Shown here: in pieces, positions 24,313 through 31,710 of the stretch
Position numbering within the stretch: the stretch's first letter is position 1
Layout: each line of letters opens with the position of its first letter
Assembly: GCA_017409025.1 (NCBI GenBank)
Contig: JAFQTN010000015.1
Span: forward strand, 1 to 44,042
Source: Bacilli bacterium
GTDB taxonomy: Bacteria; Bacillota_I; Bacilli_A; RF39; UBA660
Reading direction: 5' to 3'
Length of the DNA stretch: 44,042 bases
Program-made: the position numbers and the translations under genes
Notes under the pieces: generated by a model
Told to the model about the DNA's origin: nothing
The model's input: the letters and a program-made list of their open reading frames with translations, nothing else
Databases searched by the model: none

Positions 24313-24360
24313 TAAAAATAGCATAATATAATTATCTTAACAAATACTATATTATGCTAT
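24313..24360 (-). terminator. Terminator after hpf
   Basis: 13-bp perfect stem ATAGCATAATATA / TATATTATGCTAT (24318-24330 with 24348-24360, 17-base loop) followed by TTTTTATT on the minus strand. Confidence 0.75.
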
Positions 24361-24392
24361 ATTAATATATTTACATTAATTTCAAATAAATT

Positions 24393-24929
24393 TTAGTTTG
24401 TTTTTATTAAACCGTAGTTTCCGTCTTTTCTTTTATATAGAACACATACTTTATTGGTATGTATGTCTTTATAGACAAAGAATTCATGTCCTAATAAATT
24501 CATTTGTAAAATTGCTTCTTCTTCGTCCATTGGTTTCATTTCTATATTTTTTCTTTTAACGATTACTTCTTCTTCTGTTGTTTCTTCTTCAACTGGTATT
24601 TCATAGTCAAAATTAAATTCCTTAAATTTGTTATCATTATTTTGTTTGTTTAGTCTTGTTTTGTTTTTTCTAATTTGTCTTTCTAATTTATCAGTTACTA
24701 AATCAATCGCTGCATATAAATCTTTGTCTTCTTCTTCACTTCTTAGAATAAATTTGTCAGTTGGTATAGTAACTTCAATTATTTGACTTGTCCCCCTTAC
24801 TCTTAGCAAGACATTAGCAAGTATATCATCTTCTTTAAAATACTTATTAAGTCTATCAAGTTTAGATTCAACATAGTTGTTAATTGCGTCTGTAACTTCT
24901 AGTTTGTCACCACGTATATTGTATTTCAT
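24393..24929 (-). CDS. hpf: Long-form ribosome hibernation-promoting factor
   Basis: 178 residues. Residues 1-100 are the HPF/RaiA fold that occupies the tRNA/mRNA channel of the 30S (MKYNIRGDKLEVTDAINNYV start). A Glu-rich linker leads to the C-terminal dimerisation domain (EMKPMDEEEAILQMNLLGHE, then FFVYKD), which makes 100S ribosome dimers; this is the usual long form of Firmicutes. AAAGGA precedes the ATG and an extended -10 lies 25 bases further upstream. Confidence 0.96.
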   Translation of the reverse strand: MKYNIRGDKLEVTDAINNYVESKLDRLNKYFKEDDILANVLLRVRGTSQIIEVTIPTDKFILRSEEEDKDLYAAIDLVTDKLERQIRKNKTRLNKQNNDNKFKEFNFDYEIPVEEETTEEEVIVKRKNIEMKPMDEEEAILQMNLLGHEFFVYKDIHTNKVCVLYKRKDGNYGLIKTN

Positions 24930-24953
24930 TCACATCAAATCCTTTCTAATTAT

Positions 24954-24962
24954 ATTATATCA
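24954..24962 (-). promoter_or_regulatory. Extended -10 promoter of hpf
   Basis: TGATATAAT on the minus strand with a poor -35 (TTTAAA). Confidence 0.45.
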
Positions 24963-25031
24963 TATTTTTTTCTTTTTTAAATACTTTAATAATAGATAAC
25001 ATTATTTTACATAATTAACTTCAAGTTTTTC

Positions 25032-25060
25032 TTGACATGAAGTATCATAAAGTATATAAT
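25032..25060 (+). promoter_or_regulatory. Consensus SigA promoter of rpsD
   Basis: TTGACA (25032-25037), exactly 17 bases, TATAAT (25055-25060). Both hexamers are perfect; transcription should start near 25067. Confidence 0.9.
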
Positions 25061-25066
25061 ATTTAT

Positions 25067-25198
25067 GAATTTGGCAGCAATACCTATTTTTTATAATGTG
25101 TTATGTACTAGTAACTTATAGGCTGCATAAGCGAAAAGCGATAAAAACACCCTATAAATAGATAGGTATCTCCAAAAGAAAAAAGGAGGAAAATAAAA
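25067..25198 (+). promoter_or_regulatory. Structured S4 (rpsD) leader
   Basis: ATACCTAT (25080-25087) pairs with ATAGGTAT (25162-25169) and GCAGC (25074-25078) with GCTGC (25122-25126). The two helices interleave, giving a pseudoknot, and a small GTTA/TAAC hairpin (25100-25115) sits between them. S4 represses its own mRNA through leader pseudoknots in other bacteria, so this is a candidate autoregulatory site. A GGAGG site follows at 25184-25190. Confidence 0.65.
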
Positions 25199-25801
25199 AT
25201 GGCAAGATATACAGGCCCAAACAATAAACAAGCTAGAAGAGTTGGATTCTCAATACTTGAAAATGGTAAAGATTTAAAAAGACCTTATGGTCCAGGACAA
25301 CATGGAAAGGATAGAAAAAGAAAACCATCTAACTATGCAGTTCAATTAAATGAAAAGCAAAAAGTTAGATTTATGTATGGTATTTCTGAAAAACAATTTG
25401 CAAGATTAGTTAATGAATCTGGTAAGATGAAAGGTGTTCATGGTGAAAACTTATTAATCTTATTAGAAAGTAGATTAGATAATATTGTTTATAGAATTGG
25501 TTTTGGAAATACAAGAAGGGCTTCAAGACAACTTGTTAATCATGGACACATTACTGTAAATGGTAAAAAAGTTGATATTCCTTCATACAGAGTTAAACCT
25601 GGAGATGTTGTTGGTCTTTGTGAAAATTCTAACGACCATAAAGGAATTGAAATTGCTTTGGCTAATGTTAAGTCTAGAGTTGAATATGTTAACTATGATG
25701 ATAAGAAGAAACAAGCAACTTATGTTAGATATCCACAAAGAAGCGAACTTAATGCTGAAATTAATGAGTCATTAATAGTTGAATACTATAGTAGAGTTTA
25801 A
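25199..25801 (+). CDS. rpsD: 30S ribosomal protein S4
   Basis: 200 residues, usual Firmicutes length. MARYTGPNNKQARRVGFSI at the start, then RPYGPGQHG, YGISEKQF and the S4 RNA-binding domain RLDNIVYRIGFGNTRRASRQ followed by LVNHGHI. The N-terminal Cys zinc-site residues are absent, as in zinc-free S4 paralogues. It is monocistronic between a consensus promoter and a terminator, which suits autoregulation and high expression. Confidence 0.97.
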   Translation: MARYTGPNNKQARRVGFSILENGKDLKRPYGPGQHGKDRKRKPSNYAVQLNEKQKVRFMYGISEKQFARLVNESGKMKGVHGENLLILLESRLDNIVYRIGFGNTRRASRQLVNHGHITVNGKKVDIPSYRVKPGDVVGLCENSNDHKGIEIALANVKSRVEYVNYDDKKKQATYVRYPQRSELNAEINESLIVEYYSRV

Positions 25802-25821
25802 TTTTAAACTCTATTTTTTTT
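25793..25821 (+). terminator. Terminator of rpsD
   Basis: AGAGTTTA / TAAACTCT stem (25793-25800 with 25805-25812, loop ATTT) followed by ATTTTTTTT. Confidence 0.88.
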
Positions 25822-25822
25822 A

Positions 25823-25855
25823 TAAAAAAACTCTAGTCGTTTATTTATACTAGAG
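25823..25855 (-). terminator. Terminator of spo0A
   Basis: CTCTAGT / ACTAGAG stem (25831-25837 with 25849-25855) followed by seven T on the minus strand. Confidence 0.75.
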
Positions 25856-25865
25856 ATTCTTTTTA

Positions 25866-26630
25866 TTAAACAGGTTGTTTAGCTATTTCTAATCTTAATT
25901 TATCTGCGACAGTTACGATAAATTCACTATTTGTTGGTTTTGCTTTATCAATATCTACGCTATGTCCAAATATTTCTTCCATGTATTCCCAATTACCTCT
26001 ATTCCAACTTACTTCTATTGCGTGTCTTATGGCTCTTTCTACTCTTGATACTGTAGTATCAAATTTCATAGCTAGATCTGGATATAATTCTTTAGTTATT
26101 CCACCTATTATATTTGGGTTTTCATAAATCATACTAATACCTTCACGAATGTATTGGTAGCCCTTTATATGCGATGGCATACCTAACTCGTGCAACATTT
26201 TGGTTATTGATATTTGAATGTTACTATGATATAGATTTATTGTTTTATTATTTAAAGTATTAAATATATCCAATATTCTATTTTCTAAATCTGTTAAATC
26301 GAATGGTTTTAAAATATAATAATTTACACCATATTCACTTACTTTTCTAATTACTTTTGGTTCATTATAGGATGTTTGAACAATAATATTTTTTTCTATT
26401 CCCCTTTTGCTTAATTCTTCTAAAACGTACAAACCATCTTTATTTGGCATTACTAAATCTAATAATATAATATCATATTCAGAAGATTTATTTATTATTG
26501 TATTTAACCCAACTTCCCCGTCTTCACATGTAAGTGTTACTTCTATTTTGTTGTGATTAGCGAAATATTCTTTTACCATTTCTACTAAATTAGTATTATC
26601 ATCAATCATTAAAACTCTTATTTTTTCCAT
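25866..26630 (-). CDS. spo0A: Sporulation master regulator Spo0A
   Basis: 254 residues. The receiver domain has the acidic pair IDDN, the phospho-acceptor Asp in [13 protein letters not shown] (about D56), the switch Thr/Ser in VQTSY and Lys in ILKPF. The C-terminal Spo0A DNA-binding domain (about 145-254) has the recognition helix region [17 protein letters not shown] and the characteristic [11 protein letters not shown]. All functional residues look intact, so phosphorylation-dependent control of sporulation genes is likely. Upstream lies a 0A box. The gene is alone between terminators; in Bacillus it follows spoIVB, which is absent here. Confidence 0.97.
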   Translation of the reverse strand: MEKIRVLMIDDNTNLVEMVKEYFANHNKIEVTLTCEDGEVGLNTIINKSSEYDIILLDLVMPNKDGLYVLEELSKRGIEKNIIVQTSYNEPKVIRKVSEYGVNYYILKPFDLTDLENRILDIFNTLNNKTINLYHSNIQISITKMLHELGMPSHIKGYQYIREGISMIYENPNIIGGITKELYPDLAMKFDTTVSRVERAIRHAIEVSWNRGNWEYMEEIFGHSVDIDKAKPTNSEFIVTVADKLRLEIAKQPV

Positions 26631-26674
26631 TTTTATTCCTTCTTTCTTTGTAATTATATTATAGTACTACACAA

Positions 26675-26681
26675 TGTCGAA
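26675..26681 (+). promoter_or_regulatory. Spo0A box (TGTCGAA) in the spo0A promoter region
   Basis: A perfect TGTCGAA consensus, 45 bases before the spo0A start. It overlaps the likely -35 region (a TATAAT lies at 26656-26661 on the minus strand), the arrangement of SigA promoters activated by Spo0A. This suggests autoregulation. Confidence 0.6.
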
Positions 26682-26696
26682 TAATGTCCTTTTATA

Positions 26697-26726
26697 GAAA
26701 ACGAGAAGTATTTTTACTACTTCTCG
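26697..26726 (-). terminator. Terminator of pgk
   Basis: CGAGAAGTA / TACTTCTCG stem (26702-26710 with 26718-26726, seven-base loop) followed by TTTTC on the minus strand. Confidence 0.7.
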
Positions 26727-26750
26727 CTAATTCTTAATATTTTTATATAA

Positions 26751-27914
26751 TTATTTATCTTCAATGATATCTATTCCGGGTAGTGATTTTCCACTTAGAT
26801 ATTCTAATGTAGCTCCGCCACCTGTTGATATATGGAAGAATGCATCTTTATATCCTAGTAGATTTACAGATGCGGCTGAATCTCCACCGCCTACTAATGT
26901 TTTTATATTATTTTCTTTTATACATTTATATATTGCATCAGTACCTTTAGAGAAACCTTCTTTTTCAAAAACACCCATTGGCCCGTTAATAACCACTCTT
27001 TTAGCTTCTTTTAGAATTTTAGTAAATAATTCTATAGTTTTTGGTCCAATATCATATCCAACATCATTTTTTGAGATATTATTTATATTTTTTATTTCGT
27101 TATTACTGGTAACGATATCTACCGGTAATATTATTTTATCTTTATATTCATTTAATATTTTTTTACAAAATTCAATATTATCATCATCTACGATGGATGA
27201 CCCAATATTTATATCCATTGATTTTAAGAATGTAAAACACATTCCTCCACCTATTAAAATTTTATCACATTTATCTATTAAATTTTCTATTACTAATGTT
27301 TTATCGCTTATCTTTTTTCCACCCATTATTACGATAAACGGATGTGTATTTTCATTCATTATTTCATCCAATTTTGTCGTTTCTTTTTCCATAAGGAAGC
27401 CAATTCCATTTGGTAATAATTTAGAAATTCCAACATTTGAAGCATGAGATCTATGAGATGTACCATAGGCATCATTTATATAAACATCCCCAAGGGATGC
27501 CCAATATGTACTAAGAGTTTCATCACAACTGCTTTCTTTTTTACCTTCAATATCTTCATATCTAGTATTTTCTATTATCAGAACTTCTCCTTCTTTTAAA
27601 TTAGATATTTTATCTTCTAGTGATTTACCACTTGTTTCTTCACTAAAATATACATTTGTATCTAGTATTTTTTTTAATTCTAAGTATACTGGATACAAAG
27701 TATTATCTTTTTTATCTTCTTCTGTTTTTATTTTTCCTAAATGGGATAAAATTATCACTTTAGCATTATTATCAATTAAATAATTTATTGTTTCTAAACT
27801 TTCTTTTATTCTTGTATTATCTGTTATTATACCATTTTCTATTGGGACATTTAAATCACATCTTAAGATTACTCTTTTTCCTTGATATTCATAATCTTTT
27901 ATAGTTTTTTTCAC
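26751..27914 (-). CDS. pgk: Phosphoglycerate kinase
   Basis: 387 residues from GTG 27914, which sits six bases after AGGTG; the longer frame lacks a site and adds a hydrophobic stretch foreign to the family. Family motifs are in order: VILRCDLNVPI, IILSHLGK, NDAYGTSHRSHAS, VIMGGKKISDK, NGPMGVFEKEGF, GGGDSAASV and STGGGATLEYLSG. It makes ATP and 3-phosphoglycerate in glycolysis. The gene stands alone here, apart from gap/tpi/gpm/eno. It has its own consensus promoter and terminator. Confidence 0.96.
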   Translation of the reverse strand: MKKTIKDYEYQGKRVILRCDLNVPIENGIITDNTRIKESLETINYLIDNNAKVIILSHLGKIKTEEDKKDNTLYPVYLELKKILDTNVYFSEETSGKSLEDKISNLKEGEVLIIENTRYEDIEGKKESSCDETLSTYWASLGDVYINDAYGTSHRSHASNVGISKLLPNGIGFLMEKETTKLDEIMNENTHPFIVIMGGKKISDKTLVIENLIDKCDKILIGGGMCFTFLKSMDINIGSSIVDDDNIEFCKKILNEYKDKIILPVDIVTSNNEIKNINNISKNDVGYDIGPKTIELFTKILKEAKRVVINGPMGVFEKEGFSKGTDAIYKCIKENNIKTLVGGGDSAASVNLLGYKDAFFHISTGGGATLEYLSGKSLPGIDIIEDK

Positions 27915-27930
27915 TCTATCACCTAAACTA

Positions 27931-27959
27931 ATTATATATAAAAATAAAATAAGTGTCAA
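27931..27959 (-). promoter_or_regulatory. Consensus SigA promoter of pgk
   Basis: TTGACA (27959-27954), exactly 17 bases, TATAAT (27936-27931) on the minus strand, giving a leader of about ten bases before the GTG. Confidence 0.9.
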
Positions 27960-27982
27960 TAAAGGTATTACTGCACTTATTT
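27947..27982. repeat. Inverted repeat overlapping the pgk -35
   Basis: AAATAAGTG (27947-27955) and CACTTATTT (27974-27982), 18 bases apart. The inner arm covers the spacer and the edge of the -35. It may be an operator or part of a second terminator for the RNA upstream. Confidence 0.5.
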
Positions 27983-27991
27983 GGTTTCATA

Positions 27992-28029
27992 GAAAACAAA
28001 AATCAATTGTTCTGATAAAACAATTTGAT
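27992..28029 (-). terminator. Terminator of the unidentified RNA
   Basis: ATCAAATTGTT / AACAATTGAT stem with one bulged A (28019-28029 with 28002-28011), followed by TTTTTGTTTTC on the minus strand. Confidence 0.72.
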
Positions 28030-28460
28030 CCGAGTTTTATGAATGACTTCATCGTTATAACTCTTTTTTATATATAAATCATATGCTATGATAATTAAAG
28101 ATTACTTAAAATCTTCGGCAGAATTAACAAATAATTCTAACTCAGCGATTAATAATTATCTAGTAATACAAGATACATATCATCAAAAGAATTTAACATT
28201 TTTGGCTAAACATTATCAGTGTTTAGTTGAGTCTCTTATCTTTTGAGTTTTCTTTCTCAATAACAATTGTATATACTTAGTGCAGATAAGACTCCTACTT
28301 TTTAGGAGAATTCATGCTAGAATATCTAACTTATATCAATTATATTATCATAATATAGCTTCTTTAATAAGTATTAAAAAATATTAAACCAAGCTATAAC
28401 TATGACGTATGTTTTTGCATACACATATAATTAATATATTTAGATATCCTCTATCTAAGC
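27993..28460 (-). ncRNA. Candidate stand-alone structured RNA of about 470 nt, unidentified
   Basis: No convincing ORF lies here on either strand. A consensus-like promoter reads into it and a stem followed by a T run ends it, before the separate pgk promoter. Many helices can form: CTCCTA/TAGGAG (28292-28308), CTAAACA/TGTTTAG (28206-28226), GAGTCTTATC with GATAAG.ACTC (28230-28294, two-base bulge), TATAGCTT/AAGCTATA (28354-28398), and TCATAGTTATA with TATAACGATGA (28395-28405 with 28049-28059) that would join 5' and 3' parts, competing with the previous helix for four bases. I looked for RNase P, tmRNA and SRP signatures and found none. Ornate RNAs such as ROOL, GOLLD or raiA cannot be excluded. 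Confidence 0.6.
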
Positions 28461-28466
28461 AATTAT

Positions 28467-28495
28467 ATTGTATAATATTTTTTTTCTTATGTCAA
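28467..28495 (-). promoter_or_regulatory. Promoter of the unidentified RNA
   Basis: TTGACA (28495-28490), 17-base spacer, TACAAT (28472-28467) on the minus strand; the start point would be near 28460. It is 50 bases after the terminator of the upstream operon. Confidence 0.75.
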
Positions 28496-28545
28496 TATGT
28501 TTTTTACATTTTTTGTATTTTTTGATAAAATCTATACATTATACT

Positions 28546-28570
28546 AAAAAAAGAGTATTATTTATACTCT
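28546..28570 (-). terminator. Terminator of the fmt downstream genes
   Basis: AGAGTAT / ATACTCT stem (28553-28559 with 28564-28570, loop TTTT) followed by seven T on the minus strand; it overlaps the stop of the 43-residue gene. Confidence 0.85.
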
Positions 28571-28700
28571 ATTTTGTAAACATTCCAAATATTTCGTCTG
28601 GGAAAAATACACATCCAATTATTAGTGCCACTGCTATTAATCCACAAACTAGTAATGCTATTAATCCTACATTTGAATTTGTTTTCTTTTCCTTTGTCAT
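28569..28700 (-). CDS. 43-residue single-TM microprotein
   Basis: Starts at ATG 28700 after AAAGGAAA and stops at TAG 28571-28569. The basic start MTKEKKTNSN leads to one membrane segment (GLIALLVCGLIAVALIIGC) and a short end VFFPDEIFGMFTK. It follows the 215-residue membrane protein gene by 17 bases, and a strong terminator begins at its stop, so it is the last gene of the operon. It is shorter than usual gene-calling limits. Topology should be N-in. No function is suggested. Confidence 0.65.
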   Translation of the reverse strand: MTKEKKTNSNVGLIALLVCGLIAVALIIGCVFFPDEIFGMFTK

Positions 28701-28717
28701 ATTTATCTTTTTCCTTT

Positions 28718-29365
28718 CTATTCTATTTCTATATTTACTATATATCTTTCTGTATCATTATTAAAAAGTTTCATTAATGGGGTGTAATCAATATTAATTT
28801 TATTTTGATTATTAATATTATTTTCATTAATGGTGATAGTAATATATTCTTCACTATCATTACCAAGTATTATATCTTTTAGGTATACTATATGTTTATC
28901 ATTTTCTTTTATTGATCTGGATAAATACTCATTTATAGTATTTATTTCTATGTAATTATAGTTTATTGGTTCATAGACATCTTCTTTTTCTGTTATTATA
29001 TATACTTCATTTTCTTCTTTATAATAGTTATCTTTTTCATATATATAATTTGTTGTTATATCACCAAATGTTTTTATAATAGTTTCTTTTTCTTTTTGTT
29101 TATTTCCTTCATATTTATAATTATTATCATTTATTGTTACATTTATTGTATACTTATATTCTTCCGGTGTTTTTATGGATACTTCATCGTTTAAAGTTTC
29201 ATTATTATTTTGGTTATATTCATTCTCTAATTCTTCTTTTGGTGTATTAGAATTACTTGAAAAGGCTAAAACAGCTACGAATACTACAAATAAAGTATAT
29301 AACCCTAATTGTACTTTTGCTTTAAATTTAGAATCAGTTTTCCATTTTTCTACAAAATCTTTCAT
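28718..29365 (-). CDS. Uncharacterised single-TM protein
   Basis: 215 residues. A basic cytoplasmic start (MKDFVEKWKTDSKFKAKVQL), one membrane segment (about 20-36) and an external Asn/Glu/Tyr-rich domain with a strand-like pattern; no domain recognised. Its ATG overlaps the fmt stop (TAATG), so it is translationally coupled to fmt and co-transcribed with it. Confidence 0.65.
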   Translation of the reverse strand: MKDFVEKWKTDSKFKAKVQLGLYTLFVVFVAVLAFSSNSNTPKEELENEYNQNNNETLNDEVSIKTPEEYKYTINVTINDNNYKYEGNKQKEKETIIKTFGDITTNYIYEKDNYYKEENEVYIITEKEDVYEPINYNYIEINTINEYLSRSIKENDKHIVYLKDIILGNDSEEYITITINENNINNQNKINIDYTPLMKLFNNDTERYIVNIEIE

Positions 29366-30300
29366 TACCTCAATGCCTTTCCAAGATATTCTTCTATCTT
29401 TATACCATTGATAAAATCTTTAACTAAGCATCTTTTTTTACCTTCTAATTTTATATCTATTAATTTTATTATATAATCTTTCGTATTTACATATATACCT
29501 GTTTTATCTATTTTGATAATTGTTCCTGGATTTGATGAAGATAATTCTTTAGTCAATTCACTTTTATATATTTTTAATCTTTTATCCTCAAAAAGACAAT
29601 AAGCTCCTGGATTAGAACTTAAACCTCTAATATGGTTATGAATGTCTTTGCTGTTTTTTGTAAAATCTATTTTTTCTTCTTCTTTTGTAATATTATAACC
29701 AAATGTTACATCACTTTCTTGTTGCTTTATTCTTTGATTCGTTCCGTTTATAATACTTGGCAGTGTTTTAATTAATAAGCTTGCACCTAAATGAGACATT
29801 TTTTCATATACTGTATCTAAATTATCATTATCTAGTATTTCTAATTTTTCTTGACTGATAATATCTCCAGAATCCATTAATTTATCCATATACATAATAG
29901 TTATACCTGTTACTTTATCTCCATTAATAATTGCATGATGGATAGGTGCTCCTCCTCTTAGTTTGGGAAGAAGTGAACCATGTACATTAATACATCCATG
30001 TTTTGGTTGGTTAAGAATTACTTCTGGAATTATTTGGCCATAAGCGCATGTAATAATAATGTCTGGATTTAATTTAATTATTTTTTCATATTCTTCTTTT
30101 ATCTTTGTTGGTTGATATACTTCAATATTATTATCTAGTGCTAATTTTTTTGTTGGAGTTGGTAAAATATTTCCTTTTCTATCTTTTTCTCTATCTGGTT
30201 GTGAAACCACTAAAATGACGTTAGTTTCTTTAATTAATTTTTCTAGCACAGGAACAGAAAAAGTAGGTGTCCCCATGAAAACTACTTTTAAATTTTTCAT
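29365..30300 (-). CDS. fmt: Methionyl-tRNA formyltransferase
   Basis: 311 residues. FMGTPTFSVPVLEKLI at the start, ITCAYGQIIPEVILN, then the catalytic HGSLLPKLRGGAPIHHAII with the Asn/His/Asp set (NVHGSLLP, later MDSGDI), followed by a C-terminal OB-like domain. It formylates initiator Met-tRNA using 10-formyl-THF. It follows serS by seven bases; the def and priA partners common elsewhere are not adjacent. Confidence 0.96.
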   Translation of the reverse strand: MKNLKVVFMGTPTFSVPVLEKLIKETNVILVVSQPDREKDRKGNILPTPTKKLALDNNIEVYQPTKIKEEYEKIIKLNPDIIITCAYGQIIPEVILNQPKHGCINVHGSLLPKLRGGAPIHHAIINGDKVTGITIMYMDKLMDSGDIISQEKLEILDNDNLDTVYEKMSHLGASLLIKTLPSIINGTNQRIKQQESDVTFGYNITKEEEKIDFTKNSKDIHNHIRGLSSNPGAYCLFEDKRLKIYKSELTKELSSSNPGTIIKIDKTGIYVNTKDYIIKLIDIKLEGKKRCLVKDFINGIKIEEYLGKALR

Positions 30301-30307
30301 TATTCAC

Positions 30308-31597
30308 CTACCTTTTGTTTGGAATTATTTTTTCTTTTCCACCCATATATGGTCTTAATACTTCTGGAATATTAATACTTCCATCTTCATTATAATTATT
30401 TTCTATTAATGCAATTAGTGCTCTTGTATTGGCTAAAACAGTATTATTTAATGTATCTACGTAATATGTACCATTTTCGCCTTTAGTCCTTATACCTAAT
30501 CTTCTTGCTTGGGCATCCCCTAAAGTTGAACAAGATCCTACTTCAAAGTATTTTTGTTGTCTTGGTGACCATGCTTCGATATCACAAGATTTTACTTTTA
30601 AATCAGCTAAATCTCCAGAGCAGCATTCTAACGTTCTTACAGGAATATCCATACTTCTAAAAAGTTCTACTGTATATGACCACATTTTATTGTACCATTC
30701 CATTGCTTCTTCATGTTTACATATAACAATCATTTCTTGTTTTTCAAATTGGTGTACCCTATATATTCCTCTTTCTTCAATTCCGTGTGCTCCCACTTCT
30801 TTTCTAAAGCATGGTGAATATGAAGTCATTGTTATTGGTAAACTTGATTCTTTGATAATTTGATCTTTAAATTTACCTATCATTGAATGTTCACTAGTTC
30901 CGATTAAGAATAAATCTTCACCTTCTATTTTGTACATCATATTTTCCATTTCTGCAAAAGACATAACGCCGCTTACTACATTACTTCTTATCATAAATGG
31001 TGGGATGCAATAGGTGAATCCTTTATCTATCATAAAGTCTCTTGCATAGGATAACATCGCAGAACTTAATCTTGCAGCATCGCCCATTAAATAGTAAAAT
31101 CCATTACCTGATGTTCTTCCTGATGCATCCTTGTCTAATCCACTTATACTTTCTAAAATATCTGCATGATATGGAATTTCAAAGTTTGGAACAAGTGGTT
31201 CTCCGTATTTTTCTATTTCAACATTTTCTGTATCATCTTTACCAATAGGAACTGTATCATCAATTATTTGGGGAATTGTCATCATTAATTCTTTTAATTT
31301 TGCTGATAATTCTTCTTCTTGTTTTTCAATACTTATTAATTCTGTGTTAATTTCTCTAACTCTTTCTTTTTTCTCGTTAGCTTCTTCTGTTTTCTTTTCA
31401 CGATATAATAATCCTATTTCATCTGATGTTTTATTTCTTTCTTGTCTTAAATTATCTCCGTTAATTTTTAGTTCTCTTACTTGCTTGTCTAGTTCTAATA
31501 TTTCATCTAGTACGGGCAATTTATTTTCTTGATATTTATTCTTTAAATTTTTTTCTACTAATTCTCTATTTGTTCTTATTATATTGATATCTATCAT
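30308..31597 (-). CDS. serS: Seryl-tRNA synthetase
   Basis: 429 residues from ATG 31597 (the upstream GTG is in the AGAGGTG site). An N-terminal antiparallel coiled coil (about 30-100) binds the long arm of tRNA-Ser. The class II core follows, with motif 2 around FRKEVGAHGIEERGIYRVHQ and the motif 3 arginine in the C-terminal LNNTVLANTRALIALIENN. Residues and length are canonical. It heads the serS-fmt operon with a promoter directly upstream; no T-box leader is present. Confidence 0.97.
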   Translation of the reverse strand: MIDINIIRTNRELVEKNLKNKYQENKLPVLDEILELDKQVRELKINGDNLRQERNKTSDEIGLLYREKKTEEANEKKERVREINTELISIEKQEEELSAKLKELMMTIPQIIDDTVPIGKDDTENVEIEKYGEPLVPNFEIPYHADILESISGLDKDASGRTSGNGFYYLMGDAARLSSAMLSYARDFMIDKGFTYCIPPFMIRSNVVSGVMSFAEMENMMYKIEGEDLFLIGTSEHSMIGKFKDQIIKESSLPITMTSYSPCFRKEVGAHGIEERGIYRVHQFEKQEMIVICKHEEAMEWYNKMWSYTVELFRSMDIPVRTLECCSGDLADLKVKSCDIEAWSPRQQKYFEVGSCSTLGDAQARRLGIRTKGENGTYYVDTLNNTVLANTRALIALIENNYNEDGSINIPEVLRPYMGGKEKIIPNKR

Positions 31598-31616
31598 GTC
31601 TAACACCTCTAAGGAA

Positions 31617-31645
31617 ATTATACACTAATTATATATAAAATGCAA
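31617..31645 (-). promoter_or_regulatory. Promoter of serS-fmt operon
   Basis: TTGCAT (31645-31640), 17-base spacer, TATAAT (31622-31617) on the minus strand, directly after the preceding terminator. Confidence 0.65.
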
Positions 31646-31646
31646 T

Positions 31647-31670
31647 TGAAAAAAGAGGTTATCCCTCTTT
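31647..31670 (-). terminator. Terminator after the 352-residue membrane protein gene
   Basis: AAAGAGG / CCTCTTT stem (31652-31658 with 31664-31670, five-base loop) followed on the minus strand by T-rich sequence. Confidence 0.75.
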
Positions 31671-31710
31671 GTTTTTTGTTATATTTTTCAATAAAGTTAA
31701 AATTCATAAA

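Noticed and set aside
26764-27447. Long plus-strand ORF (227 residues) opposite pgk
   Set aside because: Shadow of the conserved pgk frame; its sequence has no domain and no start signals.
27993-28460. RNase P RNA, tmRNA or SRP RNA as the identity of the unidentified RNA
   Set aside because: No GAGGAAAGTCC/AGAAATGG-type RNase P cores, no tRNA-like ends or tag frame of tmRNA, and no GGAAGCAGC-type SRP loop were found. 'AGGAGAATTCATGCTAG' on the plus strand only superficially resembles an RNase P core.
27931-28460. The RNA as a pgk riboswitch or T-box leader
   Set aside because: A terminator closes it and a perfect promoter with a short leader follows directly before pgk.
28468-28764. Plus-strand ORF of 98 residues over the end of the fmt operon
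   Set aside because: It runs antisense through a terminator, a small gene and the end of another, starts inside the promoter of the RNA, and has no ribosome-binding site or domain.
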